The notes beneath the pieces are model-generated. The model was not told the origin of the DNA. It did not search any database and was given only the letters and a program-made list of their open reading frames with translations. The position numbers were made by a program, and so were the translations under genes. Of a DNA stretch of 64,000 bases, positions 44,966 to 54,274 are shown piece by piece. The stretch is from Sphingobacterium composti (lineage in GTDB: Bacteria > Bacteroidota > Bacteroidia > Sphingobacteriales > Sphingobacteriaceae). Each line of letters begins with the position of its first letter. Position 1 is the stretch's first letter. The DNA is taken from contig NZ_WUQZ01000001.1 in NCBI RefSeq assembly GCF_009829075.1, positions 1 to 64,000 of the forward strand, read 5' to 3'.

Positions 44966-45694
44966 ATGCCATTACATATTTATAAGTTATATTTTTCATC
45001 TAACAAAGCTTACTACAAGAAGCTTAAAAATATACTTGGTTTTGTGCCAGGGAATGTCAAGTTGTATCAGATGGCATTTCGACACAAATCTGTAGCTGTT
45101 GCTATAAAAGATGGTGTAAAAAATAGTAACGAACGCCTTGAATTTTTGGGTGATGCTGTGTTGGGGTCTGTGGTGGCTGAGTTGTTGTTTAAATTGTATC
45201 CTTACAAAGGTGAAGGCTTTTTGACGGAGATGCGTTCCAAAATTGTCTCTCGTGCCAATCTCAACCAATTGTCTCGTAAATTGGGTTTCGACCATTTAAT
45301 TCAGTATGATTCTCGTATGATATCCTACCCGACGAAACAGGGTTCGCTTTTGGGTGATGCTTTTGAAGCGGTTGTGGGAGCTATTTATCTGGATAAGGGG
45401 TATCAGTTTACTAAAGAATTTTTGTTGACTCGTATTATCGAGCCCCATGTAGACATTGAGACATTAGAGATTACAGAATCTAATTTCAAAAGTCGTCTAA
45501 TCGAATGGTGTCAACAAGAAGGTAAGGAGGTGATTTTTAATCTTATTGAAAATCCTGAAGGCGAGTCTTCTAAGATGTTTAGTATCGAAGTCGTGGTGAA
45601 TGGAGAAGTGTGTGGTGTAGGTCGTGATTTCAATAAAAAAAGTGCCGAAAAGCTAGCCGCTGAGAAAGCTTGTGAATATCTAAGAATTCTATAG
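44966..45694 (+). CDS. rnc: Ribonuclease III
   Basis: Cleaves double-stranded RNA in rRNA and mRNA processing. The signature N-E-R-L-E-F-L-G-D-A-V-L supplies the catalytic acids, with G-D-A-F-E-A-V-V-G-A-I-Y-L-D further on. The C-terminal dsRNA-binding domain ends K-K-S-A-E-K-L-A-A-E-K-A. 242 aa, with an N-terminal extension of about 20 residues that is usual in Bacteroidota. The acpP-fabF-rnc order is common in this phylum. Confidence 0.95.
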   Translation: MPLHIYKLYFSSNKAYYKKLKNILGFVPGNVKLYQMAFRHKSVAVAIKDGVKNSNERLEFLGDAVLGSVVAELLFKLYPYKGEGFLTEMRSKIVSRANLNQLSRKLGFDHLIQYDSRMISYPTKQGSLLGDAFEAVVGAIYLDKGYQFTKEFLLTRIIEPHVDIETLEITESNFKSRLIEWCQQEGKEVIFNLIENPEGESSKMFSIEVVVNGEVCGVGRDFNKKSAEKLAAEKACEYLRIL

Positions 45695-45747
45695 TTTTAC
45701 TCAAGGATAATCTTATCGCTTGATTTTTCATATTCACTTTGTTATCT

Positions 45748-45755
45748 TACCTTTG
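45748..45755 (+). promoter_or_regulatory. -7-type element directly before hisS
   Basis: TACCTTTG matches TAnnTTTG and lies 5 bp before the hisS ATG, so a start from it would be nearly leaderless. No TTTG sits at the expected 19-21 bp upstream (the nearest TTG is 25 bp away), which weakens the call. Confidence 0.35.
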
Positions 45756-45759
45756 CAGC

Positions 45760-47139
45760 ATGGCAGCAATCAAACCATCATTAGCAAAAGGTACACGTGA
45801 TTTTTCTCCTGCCGAAATGGAGAAAAGAAATTATATTTTCAATACCCTAAAAACTGTTTTCAAAAAGTTTGGATACAATGAAATCCAAACTCCTTCTTTC
45901 GAAAATCTATCTACTTTGACAGGTAAATACGGAGATGAAGGTGATAAATTGATTTTCAAAATCTTGAATTCTGGTGATTACTTGTCTAAAGTTTCAGACG
46001 AACAATTAGCAGAACGTAACTCGAACAAATTAATTCCACATATTTCAGAAAAAGCGCTTCGTTATGATTTGACCGTTCCTTTTGCAAGGTACGTTGTGAT
46101 GCATCAAAATGATATTGCTTTACCATTTAAGCGTTTTCAAATCCAACCAGTTTGGCGTGCAGATCGTCCACAGCGTGGTCGCTACCGCGAATTTTATCAA
46201 TGTGATGTTGATGTCGTTGGTTCAGAAAGCTTATTGAATGAAGCAGAATTTATATTGATATACCAAGAAGCTTTGAAAGCTTTAGGCTTAATAGATTTTA
46301 CAATTAAGATTAATAACCGAAAAATCTTAACAGGTATAGCAGAAATTATTGGTAAACCTGAACTTATCGTTGACATGACCGTCGCTATTGATAAGTTGGA
46401 TAAAATTGGTTTGGATGGTGTTAATAAAGAATTGATGGAAAGAGGTTTTACCAACGAGGATTTAGAAACATTGAAGCCTATTATTGAATTGCAAGGTTCG
46501 AATGAAGAAAAGCTTTCGCAATTAAAAACTGTACTTGCTAGTTCGGAAACTGGATTAAAGGGCATTCAAGAGATTGAAGAGGTGTTTACATATGTAAAAG
46601 CTTTTTCGAGCAATCAAGTCTTAACACAATACGTAGAAGTAGATATTACGTTGGCGCGCGGTTTGAATTATTACACAGGTTGTATTTTCGAAGTGAAGAC
46701 CAATGAGGTAGCGATGGGAAGTATCGGTGGTGGTGGTCGATACGACGACTTGACTGGTATGTTTGGTTTGAAAGGTTTGACTGGTGTTGGGGTTTCATTT
46801 GGAGCAGATCGTATATATGACGTTTTGGAAGAATTGAATTTATATCCAGAATCAAATTCGACTAGTACGAAAGTGTTGATTATTAATTTTGATAAAGCTA
46901 TCGAATCATTTACACTTCCATTATTAGGAACTTTACGAAATGCAGGGATTGCAGCGGAGCTTTATCCAACTGCCGCTAAATTAAAAAAGCAAATGAGTTA
47001 TGCAGATGCTAAAAGAATTCCATTTGTACTTCTAATTGGAGATGAAGAGAAAGAATCTGGCTTATTAAGCTTAAAGGATATGGATTCTGGAGAGCAAATC
47101 AAAATTGATCAACAGCAATTGATTCAACGTTTAAGTTAA
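45760..47139 (+). CDS. hisS: Histidyl-tRNA synthetase
   Basis: Class II synthetase that charges tRNA-His. ATG at 45760 gives [15 protein letters not shown]; an earlier ATG adds seven non-conserved residues. Motif 2 is in [16 protein letters not shown], the His-binding signature is R-G-L-N-Y-Y-T-G, and motif 3 is in [10 protein letters not shown]. The anticodon-binding domain is at the C-terminus. 459 aa, a length typical of Bacteroidota. It ends at a strong terminator. Confidence 0.96.
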   Translation: MAAIKPSLAKGTRDFSPAEMEKRNYIFNTLKTVFKKFGYNEIQTPSFENLSTLTGKYGDEGDKLIFKILNSGDYLSKVSDEQLAERNSNKLIPHISEKALRYDLTVPFARYVVMHQNDIALPFKRFQIQPVWRADRPQRGRYREFYQCDVDVVGSESLLNEAEFILIYQEALKALGLIDFTIKINNRKILTGIAEIIGKPELIVDMTVAIDKLDKIGLDGVNKELMERGFTNEDLETLKPIIELQGSNEEKLSQLKTVLASSETGLKGIQEIEEVFTYVKAFSSNQVLTQYVEVDITLARGLNYYTGCIFEVKTNEVAMGSIGGGGRYDDLTGMFGLKGLTGVGVSFGADRIYDVLEELNLYPESNSTSTKVLIINFDKAIESFTLPLLGTLRNAGIAAELYPTAAKLKKQMSYADAKRIPFVLLIGDEEKESGLLSLKDMDSGEQIKIDQQQLIQRLS

Positions 47140-47148
47140 GATATAAAC

Positions 47149-47169
47149 CACATATTCGAACAATATGTG
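47149..47169 (+). terminator. Terminator after hisS
   Basis: An 8-bp perfect stem CACATATT/AATATGTG followed by eight T. Confidence 0.85.
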
Positions 47170-47311
47170 TTTTTTTTGAATATTAATATTTTTATCAATA
47201 GTTTTTATCCATTTGTGACAAAAATTTCTTAATTCACTAATTAAAAGTGTCCTAATTATCGATATAAATTGTTAGATTTGTAGTCGGTTAAGTAAGAAAC
47301 AATACTTTAAA

Positions 47312-48307
47312 ATGAGTTCAACACCTATAACAAAAGAGACATATCTAGAGTGGTATAAATCAATGCTACTCATGCGTAAATTTGAAGAGAAGGCAGGACA
47401 GCTTTACGGTCAGCAAAAAATCCGTGGATTTTGTCATTTATACATTGGTCAAGAAGCTGTTGTAGCTGGGACTGTATCGGCAACAAGACCTGAAGATACA
47501 TTTATCACATCATATAGAGATCACGCTCAAGCATTAGCGAAAGGTGTATCTGCCAACGCATGTATGGCTGAACTTTATGGTAAAGCTACAGGATGTTCAA
47601 AAGGTAAAGGTGGGTCGATGCACTTTTTTGACAAATCTAAAGGTATGATGGGTGGTCACGGTATCGTGGGGGGCCAAATTCCGTTAGGTGCTGGACTTGC
47701 TTTTGCAGAGAAGTATTTAGGTACTGATAACGTGAACGTATGTTTCATGGGAGATGGTGCTGTACGTCAAGGTGCGTTAAATGAAACGTTCAACATGGCT
47801 ATGTTGTGGAAATTACCTGTAATCTTTGTTTGTGAAAACAATGGTTACGCGATGGGTACTTCTGTACAACGTACGACAAACATGATGGATATTTATAAAA
47901 TCGGTTTAGGCTTTGATATGCCATGTGCTCCTGTAGATGGTATGGATCCAGTAGCTGTACACAATGCGATGGACGAAGCAGTTCAGCGTGCTCGTGCTGG
48001 TGAAGGTCCTACATTCTTAGAAATTCGCACTTACCGTTACAAAGGTCACTCTATGTCTGACCCAGCAAAATACCGTACTAAAGAAGAATTAGAAGAGTAC
48101 AAAGGCAGAGATCCATTATTGACAACTAAAGCAGCTATTTTAGAAAACAAGTATGCTGATGATGCATGGTTTGCAGAAGTAGAAGCTGAAGTGAAAAAAG
48201 TGGTTGATGATTCAGTGAAATTTGCAGAAGAGTCTCCATATCCTTCAGTTGACGAATTGTACAAAGATATCTATGTGCAAGAGGACTATCCATTTGTAAT
48301 GGACTAA
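47312..48307 (+). CDS. pdhA: Pyruvate dehydrogenase E1 alpha subunit
   Basis: Decarboxylates pyruvate with thiamine diphosphate. The TPP motif G-D-G-A-V-R-Q-G-A-L-N-E-T ... E-N-N is near residues 148-180. R-Y-K-G-H-S-M-S-D-P and the phosphorylation-loop-like region are conserved. 331 aa. The beta subunit is not adjacent: the next gene encodes E2, so E1-beta must lie elsewhere. A possible -7 element TAGATTTG (47273-47280) lacks a matching -33. Confidence 0.95.
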   Translation: MSSTPITKETYLEWYKSMLLMRKFEEKAGQLYGQQKIRGFCHLYIGQEAVVAGTVSATRPEDTFITSYRDHAQALAKGVSANACMAELYGKATGCSKGKGGSMHFFDKSKGMMGGHGIVGGQIPLGAGLAFAEKYLGTDNVNVCFMGDGAVRQGALNETFNMAMLWKLPVIFVCENNGYAMGTSVQRTTNMMDIYKIGLGFDMPCAPVDGMDPVAVHNAMDEAVQRARAGEGPTFLEIRTYRYKGHSMSDPAKYRTKEELEEYKGRDPLLTTKAAILENKYADDAWFAEVEAEVKKVVDDSVKFAEESPYPSVDELYKDIYVQEDYPFVMD

Positions 48308-48355
48308 TTGAAGAGAATTCAAGATTTTTATAAAAGATTTAATCTACTATAATAA

Positions 48356-49984
48356 ATGGCTGAAGTAGTTAGAATGCCAAAAATGAGCGATACCATGACA
48401 GAAGGTGTAATCGCAAAATGGCACAAAAAAGTTGGTGATAAAGTAAATTCTGGAGACCTTTTAGCAGAGGTTGAGACAGATAAAGCTACAATGGATCTAG
48501 AGTCATACGACGAAGGTACATTGTTATATATAGGTCCAAAAGATGGCGAAGCAGTAGCAATTGATTCTATTATCGCAATCTTGGGTGAAGAAGGTGAAGA
48601 TTTTCAAGATTTGTTAAGTGGTGATTCTGCGCCAGCAAAAGAAGAAGTTGCTGAAAAAAAAGCAGAAGAGGTTTCTGGGCAAGAATCTTCAGATAATACT
48701 GTTACTGCTGAAGATTTAGGTGTTACAGTAGTAACAATGCCTTTGTTGAGCGATACCATGAAAGAAGGTGTTATTGCGCAATGGAATTTCAAAGTAGGAG
48801 ATACAATCAAATCTGATGACGCTATCGCAGACGTAGAGACTGATAAAGCAACAATGGAAGTAACAGCATATGCTGATGGTACATTGTTATATGTTGGTCT
48901 GGAAGCTGGTCAAGCAGCAAAGGTAAATGATATTATAGCTATCGTTGGTCCTGCGGGAACAGATATTACGCCATTATTGAATCAACCAAAAGCATCTTCA
49001 GCACCTAAAGCAGAAGAGAAAAAAGAAGAAAAAGCACCTGAAGCATCAACTACTTCTGCTCCAGCGGCTTCAAACTCTTCTTCATCAGATGACTCAAGAG
49101 TTAAGGCTTCTCCATTGGCACGTAAAATTGCTAAAGAAAAGGGAATTAACTTGAATGATGTTAAAGGTTCTGCTGATGGTGGTCGTATCGTGAAAAAAGA
49201 TGTAGAGAACTTTGTTCCTGCTACTAAAACTGAAACTGCTCCGGCACAAGATTCAGCTAAATCTGAAACGAAAACTATTAGCTTACCAACTTTCGTTGGC
49301 GAAGAGAAATATACAGAAACAGGTGTATCGCAAATGCGTAAAACAATCGCTCGTCGCTTAGGTGAGTCTTTGTTTACAGCTCCACATTTCTATTTGACTG
49401 TGAGTATCGATATGGATAATGCGATTATTGCTCGTGCCCAAATTAATGAAGTAGCTCCAGTTAAAGTTTCATTTAATGATATGGTGATTAAGGCTGTTGC
49501 TGTAGCGTTGAAACAACATCCTGCTGTTAACTCATCATGGCAGGGAGACAAAATCAGATTTAATCAACATACCAACATCGGTGTTGCTATGGCTGTAGAG
49601 GATGGTTTGTTGGTTCCTGTTGTACGTTTTGCAGATGGTAAATCGTTATCACACATATCAGCAGAGGTAAAAGATTTCGCTGGTAAAGCTAAAACTAAAA
49701 AATTAACTCCTGCAGATTGGGAAGGTTCTACGTTTACAGTTTCAAACTTAGGTATGTTTGGTATTGATGAATTTACATCAATCATCAATTCTCCTGATGG
49801 TGCAATCTTATCTGTAGGTGCTATTCAACAGATTCCAGTAGTGAAAAATGGTGCTGTTGTACCTGGTAACGTAATGAAATTGACATTAGGTTGTGATCAC
49901 CGAGTAGTGGATGGCGCAACAGGTGCTCAATTCTTACAAACATTAAAAGGATTATTAGAAGCTCCAATTCGTTTATTAGCGTAA
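48356..49984 (+). CDS. pdhC: Dihydrolipoamide acetyltransferase (E2 of pyruvate dehydrogenase)
   Basis: Core of the PDH complex. Two lipoyl domains (about 1-80 and 120-200), each with the lipoylation site E-T-D-K-A-T-M. Ala/Ser/Lys-rich linkers separate a peripheral-subunit-binding domain (V-K-A-S-P-L-A-R-K-I-A, about 245-280) from the catalytic domain, which ends D-H-R-V-V-D-G-A-T-G. 542 aa. It follows pdhA by 48 bp in one operon and ends at a terminator. Confidence 0.95.
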   Translation: MAEVVRMPKMSDTMTEGVIAKWHKKVGDKVNSGDLLAEVETDKATMDLESYDEGTLLYIGPKDGEAVAIDSIIAILGEEGEDFQDLLSGDSAPAKEEVAEKKAEEVSGQESSDNTVTAEDLGVTVVTMPLLSDTMKEGVIAQWNFKVGDTIKSDDAIADVETDKATMEVTAYADGTLLYVGLEAGQAAKVNDIIAIVGPAGTDITPLLNQPKASSAPKAEEKKEEKAPEASTTSAPAASNSSSSDDSRVKASPLARKIAKEKGINLNDVKGSADGGRIVKKDVENFVPATKTETAPAQDSAKSETKTISLPTFVGEEKYTETGVSQMRKTIARRLGESLFTAPHFYLTVSIDMDNAIIARAQINEVAPVKVSFNDMVIKAVAVALKQHPAVNSSWQGDKIRFNQHTNIGVAMAVEDGLLVPVVRFADGKSLSHISAEVKDFAGKAKTKKLTPADWEGSTFTVSNLGMFGIDEFTSIINSPDGAILSVGAIQQIPVVKNGAVVPGNVMKLTLGCDHRVVDGATGAQFLQTLKGLLEAPIRLLA

Positions 49985-50011
49985 AAAGATTGTTGCTTAA
50001 CATAAATTAAG

Positions 50012-50034
50012 GCCACTTTATTAAATAAAGTGGC
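50012..50034 (+). terminator. Terminator after pdhC
   Basis: Stem GCCACTTTATT with its complement (11 bp, very tight loop), followed by TTCTTTTTT. Confidence 0.85.
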
Positions 50035-50100
50035 TTCTTTTTTGGGTTTTCTTTTATAAACGCTCTATATTTATTTGAATTCAAATATACTAGAAGAAAC

Positions 50101-51285
50101 GTGGATAGATTAGTTAGTTTAATAGCAGTTTTCGTAAGTACAATTATTATTATTTCTTGTAATTCCGAAGCGAAGAAACAAGAAGAAGTTAGGCAAAAAC
50201 AATCGGAATTAGATAGTATTTCTTTAATTTATAACCCTCAAGATGCTGACCCTCGTATTGATGAATTTATGCAGAAACTGCATAAGCGATCGGGTTTTAA
50301 TGGTAATGTGTTAATTGCAAAGAAGGGTAAAATTCTTTATCAAAATTCTTTTGGTTGGGCGGATTATTTGCACAAAGATAGTTTACATATAGATTCAAAA
50401 TTTGAATTAGCATCAGTATCTAAACCAATGACGGCTTTAGCTGTTTTACAATTAATAGAAAATGATAAAGTTGGTATAGATCAACTGGTCACAGATTTTT
50501 TTCCTGGTCTTCCATATGAGGGCGTGACTGTTCGACAGCTGTTAACTCATCGTTCAGGCTTGCCGAATTATGTTTATTTTGTTGACAAAATTTGGCCTGA
50601 TCGTAAGAAAGGAATGTCTAATATGGATGCTATAAATTTGATGATTGAACATAAGCCTGCGCGATACGGGAAACCTGATGGACGCTTTCATTATAATAAT
50701 TCCAACTATATGTTATTGGGAGCTATAGTTGAGAAAGTTTCGGGGCAAGATTTTGATACGTATATGCAAGAAAATGTGTTTAGGCCGGCGGGCATGAAAA
50801 ATACGGCAGCATTATCGCGAGTGAAATATGAGAAAATTCCAACGGATGTAATTGGTCATGATCGTGTATGGCGTAGATCTGTCGTTCAAGATTATTTAGA
50901 TGGTCCATTAGGTGATAAGGGAATATACAGTACGGTCAAGGACATGTATTTATTGGATAGAGCGCTAAAAGAAGGAAGGTTGTTAAATCAAGAGTTGTTA
51001 GATTCAGCGTATGTTCCACGTTCTGATGCAAAGCGTGGTTTGTTTAGCTATGGTTACGGGTGGCGTATGTTTACCTCAGGTAAAGAAAAAATTGTCTATC
51101 ATACAGGTTGGTGGCACGGATTCAAAAATCTGTATATTAGAGATTTATCAAATGATGTCACAATAGTGCTATTGTCAAATATGGTCAACGGAAGTTTAAA
51201 TCAGCTGGATGAGTTGTATAAAATTCTGGAAATGCCTATATTAAGACAAAATGCATATAACGCCTCTGGCGGTTTTGTTGAGTAA
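50101..51285 (+). CDS. Beta-lactamase-fold serine hydrolase, lipoprotein
   Basis: 394 aa from a GTG start. A lipobox-like signal ends I-I-I-S-C20. The active site is S105-V-S-K108 (SxxK), with H-Y-N-N-S-N-Y as the YxN-type element and Y-H-T-G-W-W-H-G as the KTG counterpart. The family covers class C beta-lactamases, DD-peptidases and esterases. The sequence gives no strong pointer to antibiotic hydrolysis, so peptidoglycan or ester hydrolysis is more likely. The membrane side cannot be read. Confidence 0.85.
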   Translation: MDRLVSLIAVFVSTIIIISCNSEAKKQEEVRQKQSELDSISLIYNPQDADPRIDEFMQKLHKRSGFNGNVLIAKKGKILYQNSFGWADYLHKDSLHIDSKFELASVSKPMTALAVLQLIENDKVGIDQLVTDFFPGLPYEGVTVRQLLTHRSGLPNYVYFVDKIWPDRKKGMSNMDAINLMIEHKPARYGKPDGRFHYNNSNYMLLGAIVEKVSGQDFDTYMQENVFRPAGMKNTAALSRVKYEKIPTDVIGHDRVWRRSVVQDYLDGPLGDKGIYSTVKDMYLLDRALKEGRLLNQELLDSAYVPRSDAKRGLFSYGYGWRMFTSGKEKIVYHTGWWHGFKNLYIRDLSNDVTIVLLSNMVNGSLNQLDELYKILEMPILRQNAYNASGGFVE

Positions 51286-51306
51286 TAAAATTATAATTTT
51301 AAGTAT

Positions 51307-51666
51307 ATGAAAAAGACATTGATTTTAGGTGCAAGCACTAATACGGCAAGATACTCTTATTTAGTAGCCAATAAGTTGGTTAGAAAAGGCTATCCAATCG
51401 TCAATGTTGGGCGTAAAGTGGGTGAAGTAGCAGGAGTTGAAATTCAACCAGCGGAGGATATACATACTGATATTGATACGATAACATTATATGTGGGGCC
51501 AAAAAATCAGCCGCCTTACTATGATTATATTCTTAATACAAAACCAAAGCGTGTTATCTTTAATCCAGGAACTGAAAACCAAGAGTTGTCGGAAAAATTG
51601 AAAGAAGCAGGAATAGAGTCAGTTGAAGCTTGTACTTTGGTCATGTTGAATACTGGACAATATTAA
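51307..51666 (+). CDS. CoA-binding domain protein (YccU-like)
   Basis: 119 aa, a single Rossmann-like domain with I-L-G-A-S-T-N-T-A-R-Y-S near the N-terminus, V-G-R-K, and F-N-P-G-T-E-N-Q-E-L near residue 80. It matches the small stand-alone CoA_binding family. Role unknown; possibly a CoA- or NAD-sensing protein. It lies 21 bp after the hydrolase gene and ends at a terminator. Confidence 0.85.
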   Translation: MKKTLILGASTNTARYSYLVANKLVRKGYPIVNVGRKVGEVAGVEIQPAEDIHTDIDTITLYVGPKNQPPYYDYILNTKPKRVIFNPGTENQELSEKLKEAGIESVEACTLVMLNTGQY

Positions 51667-51685
51667 CGTTTATTAAAATTGTGTC

Positions 51686-51714
51686 AAAGCGTATGGTGAT
51701 TAACTATACGCTTT
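51686..51714 (+). terminator. Terminator after CoA-binding protein gene
   Basis: Stem AAAGCGTATGGT with ACTATACGCTTT (one G-T pair) and a five-base loop, followed by a T-run. Confidence 0.85.
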
Positions 51715-51836
51715 TTTTGTAATAAAATGGTTGTTTAGTTTTCTTAAAGGGTAATATAGTTTATTCTTTAAGGAAATATTCCAAGTATTTTTAGCTATTC
51801 CTACTTTGTAACTAAGAAGAAATAGTAAAATCAATT

Positions 51837-54203
51837 ATGAAAATTCAATCACGTTTTATATTTATGGTATTTTTTATAGCCTTCACCAAATTTTGTTTTG
51901 CTCAATCTATATATGTTTCTAATAGCGGAAGTGATTCTAATAAAGGTACAAAAGGCTCTCCTTTGGCAACATTGGAGGCTGGCCTAAAGAAAGCTTCAAT
52001 TCTAAAGAAGTCACAGAAAACTGCTGCACTAGAATTAGTAGTGTTGGAAGGGAAGTATCATTTAGCAAAAAGCATTTTGTTGGATGAATCTTATTCGGGC
52101 ACAGCTAAAAATCCATTTATCATAAAGGCAGAAGAGGGGAAGCAAGTGGTATTAAATGCGGGAGTGTCGCTAGATAAGTTAGATTGGCAAAAAGGAGTTA
52201 ACGGTATATGGCATGTTCGCGTAGCCAACAATATAGCTATTGAAGATTTGTATGCAGATGGCAAGAAATTAATAAAAGCTCGTTATCCAAACTATAATGC
52301 TAATATAAATCCTTTCAATGGCTACGCAGCTGATGCAATATCGCCTCAGCGTGTAAGTAAATGGAAAAATGCTGAAGGTGGATTCGTACACGCTTTGCAT
52401 GAAGGTAAATGGGGCGGCTTTCACTTTATAATCAAAGGAAAGGATAAGGATGGAAATTTAATATTGGAAGGTGGGCAACAAAATAATCGTCCTAGCCCAA
52501 TGCATAATACGTTCCGTTTTGTAGAAAATATCTTTGAAGAGTTGGATGCTGCTAACGAATGGTATTTTGATGCAAAGACTTCCACGCTTCATTACAAGCC
52601 CGAAGAAGGAAAAAATCCAAATACACTAAAATTCGAAACGGCTAGATTGGAGAGTATTTTCACTATTAAGGGAAATAAAAAGCCAGTTCAATATATTCAA
52701 ATAAAAGGATTCGACTATGTAAATACGGCACCAACCTTTATGAAGACAAGTGAACCCTTATTGCGTAGTGATTGGACAATATATAGGCAAGGAGCAGTTA
52801 TTTTGGAAAACACGGAAAACTGTGAGGTGTCGTCGTCTAACTTTTATAATCTCGGTGGTAATGCTGTATTTGTAAGCAATTACAATAGGGAATTAAAGGT
52901 TTCCGGAAATCTAATTGAGAATATAGGGGCAAGTGCAGTATCTTTTGTGGGGGACCCAAATGCAGTGCGTTCACCATCGTTCCGATACGAGGAATTTGTT
53001 AAAGAGGTAGATTTAGATATAGTTGAAGGTTCTAAAACACAGAATTATCCAAAGGACTGTGAGGTAAGCAATAACTTAATACGTGATATTGGACTAGTTG
53101 AAAAGCAGGTAGCTGGTGTTCAAATTGCCATGGCTGAATCTATTCGTGTATTACACAATACGATTTATAATATTCCAAGAGCGGGTATTAATGTAGGTGA
53201 TGGAACTTGGGGTGGTCATGATATTGCTTTTAATGATGTGTTTAATACGGTTTTGGAAACAAGCGACCATGGGGCATTCAACTCTTGGGGACGTGATAGA
53301 TATTGGCATCCAGACCGTAAAGTGATGGATGAATTGGTTGAACGTCGTCCTGAGCTGATTCTGTTGGATGCAATCAAGATTACTAAGATTAGAAATAATA
53401 GATTTCGTTGTGACCACGGATGGGATATAGATTTGGATGATGGTTCTACTAATTATGAGATTTATAACAATCTATGTCTACAAGGAGGAATCAAGCTACG
53501 TGAGGGATTTCATCGTAAAGTATATAATAATATTATGCTAAATAATGGTTTTCATCCACATGTCTGGTTCAAGAATAGTCACGATGTGTTTACGAACAAT
53601 ATTGTCATGTCATCTCATCAAGATATCAGGGTCGATTATTGGGGAGGCAAAGTAGATGAAAATTATTATATAAAAGCTTCTGATTTACTAAAAGATCAGA
53701 AGAAAGGTTTGGAAAAAAATGGAGTATTGATTACACCGACATTTAGGGATCCAACAAAAGGAGATTTTACATTGACGGAGAATTTACCTACTGGGTTTAA
53801 GAATTTTGATATGGATAATTTTGGTGTAACGTGTCCAAGGTTGAAGAAAATGGCAGCTTTTCCAGAAATACCAGAATTGACTTATAATAAATCAGATCAA
53901 GTTGAAGCGCACAAATCATGGAGTTATAAAGGGGCGACCTTAAAATCTATTGAGACATTGGGTGAGCAATCAGCAGCGGGTTTGCCAAGTATAGATGGTG
54001 TCATGATTGTCGGTTTTGATGAAAATTCCTATTTGAAGTATAATGGGTTTTTGATGAATGATGTAATCGTGGCTTGTGAAGGTCAAGAAGTGAAAAATAC
54101 CAATGATTTAGAGCAAATAATTCAAAAAGTGCATTATTATCACAAGATTGGCTTTACCATTTATAGAAATCAAAAGAAACAGGATTTGTTGTTAGAGTTG
54201 TAG
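51837..54203 (+). CDS. Secreted right-handed beta-helix protein with C-terminal PDZ domain
   Basis: 788 aa. Signal peptide at residues 1-22 (ends C-F-A-Q). The start I-Y-V-S-N-S-G-S-D-S-N-K-G-T is typical of the pectate-lyase-like entry to a beta-helix. Repeated N-N, S-N-N-L-I and H-N-T-I-Y rungs run through about residues 330-610. The last about 75 residues have G-V-M-I-V-G-F and N-D-V-I-V-A-C-E-G-Q-E-V, a PDZ-like fold. Similar proteins act on polysaccharides. No catalytic set is identified here. It is expressed alone. Confidence 0.8.
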   Translation: MKIQSRFIFMVFFIAFTKFCFAQSIYVSNSGSDSNKGTKGSPLATLEAGLKKASILKKSQKTAALELVVLEGKYHLAKSILLDESYSGTAKNPFIIKAEEGKQVVLNAGVSLDKLDWQKGVNGIWHVRVANNIAIEDLYADGKKLIKARYPNYNANINPFNGYAADAISPQRVSKWKNAEGGFVHALHEGKWGGFHFIIKGKDKDGNLILEGGQQNNRPSPMHNTFRFVENIFEELDAANEWYFDAKTSTLHYKPEEGKNPNTLKFETARLESIFTIKGNKKPVQYIQIKGFDYVNTAPTFMKTSEPLLRSDWTIYRQGAVILENTENCEVSSSNFYNLGGNAVFVSNYNRELKVSGNLIENIGASAVSFVGDPNAVRSPSFRYEEFVKEVDLDIVEGSKTQNYPKDCEVSNNLIRDIGLVEKQVAGVQIAMAESIRVLHNTIYNIPRAGINVGDGTWGGHDIAFNDVFNTVLETSDHGAFNSWGRDRYWHPDRKVMDELVERRPELILLDAIKITKIRNNRFRCDHGWDIDLDDGSTNYEIYNNLCLQGGIKLREGFHRKVYNNIMLNNGFHPHVWFKNSHDVFTNNIVMSSHQDIRVDYWGGKVDENYYIKASDLLKDQKKGLEKNGVLITPTFRDPTKGDFTLTENLPTGFKNFDMDNFGVTCPRLKKMAAFPEIPELTYNKSDQVEAHKSWSYKGATLKSIETLGEQSAAGLPSIDGVMIVGFDENSYLKYNGFLMNDVIVACEGQEVKNTNDLEQIIQKVHYYHKIGFTIYRNQKKQDLLLEL

Positions 54204-54222
54204 TATATAATTCAATAAAATA

Positions 54223-54251
54223 GAGAAGGAGACCAAATTAGTCTCCTTCTC
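54223..54251. terminator. Bidirectional terminator between beta-helix and DUF3078 genes
   Basis: A perfect 11-bp stem GAGAAGGAGAC with its complement and a seven-base loop. Confidence 0.82.
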
Positions 54252-54274
54252 GTTTATAAGTTGGTTAGTCTAGC

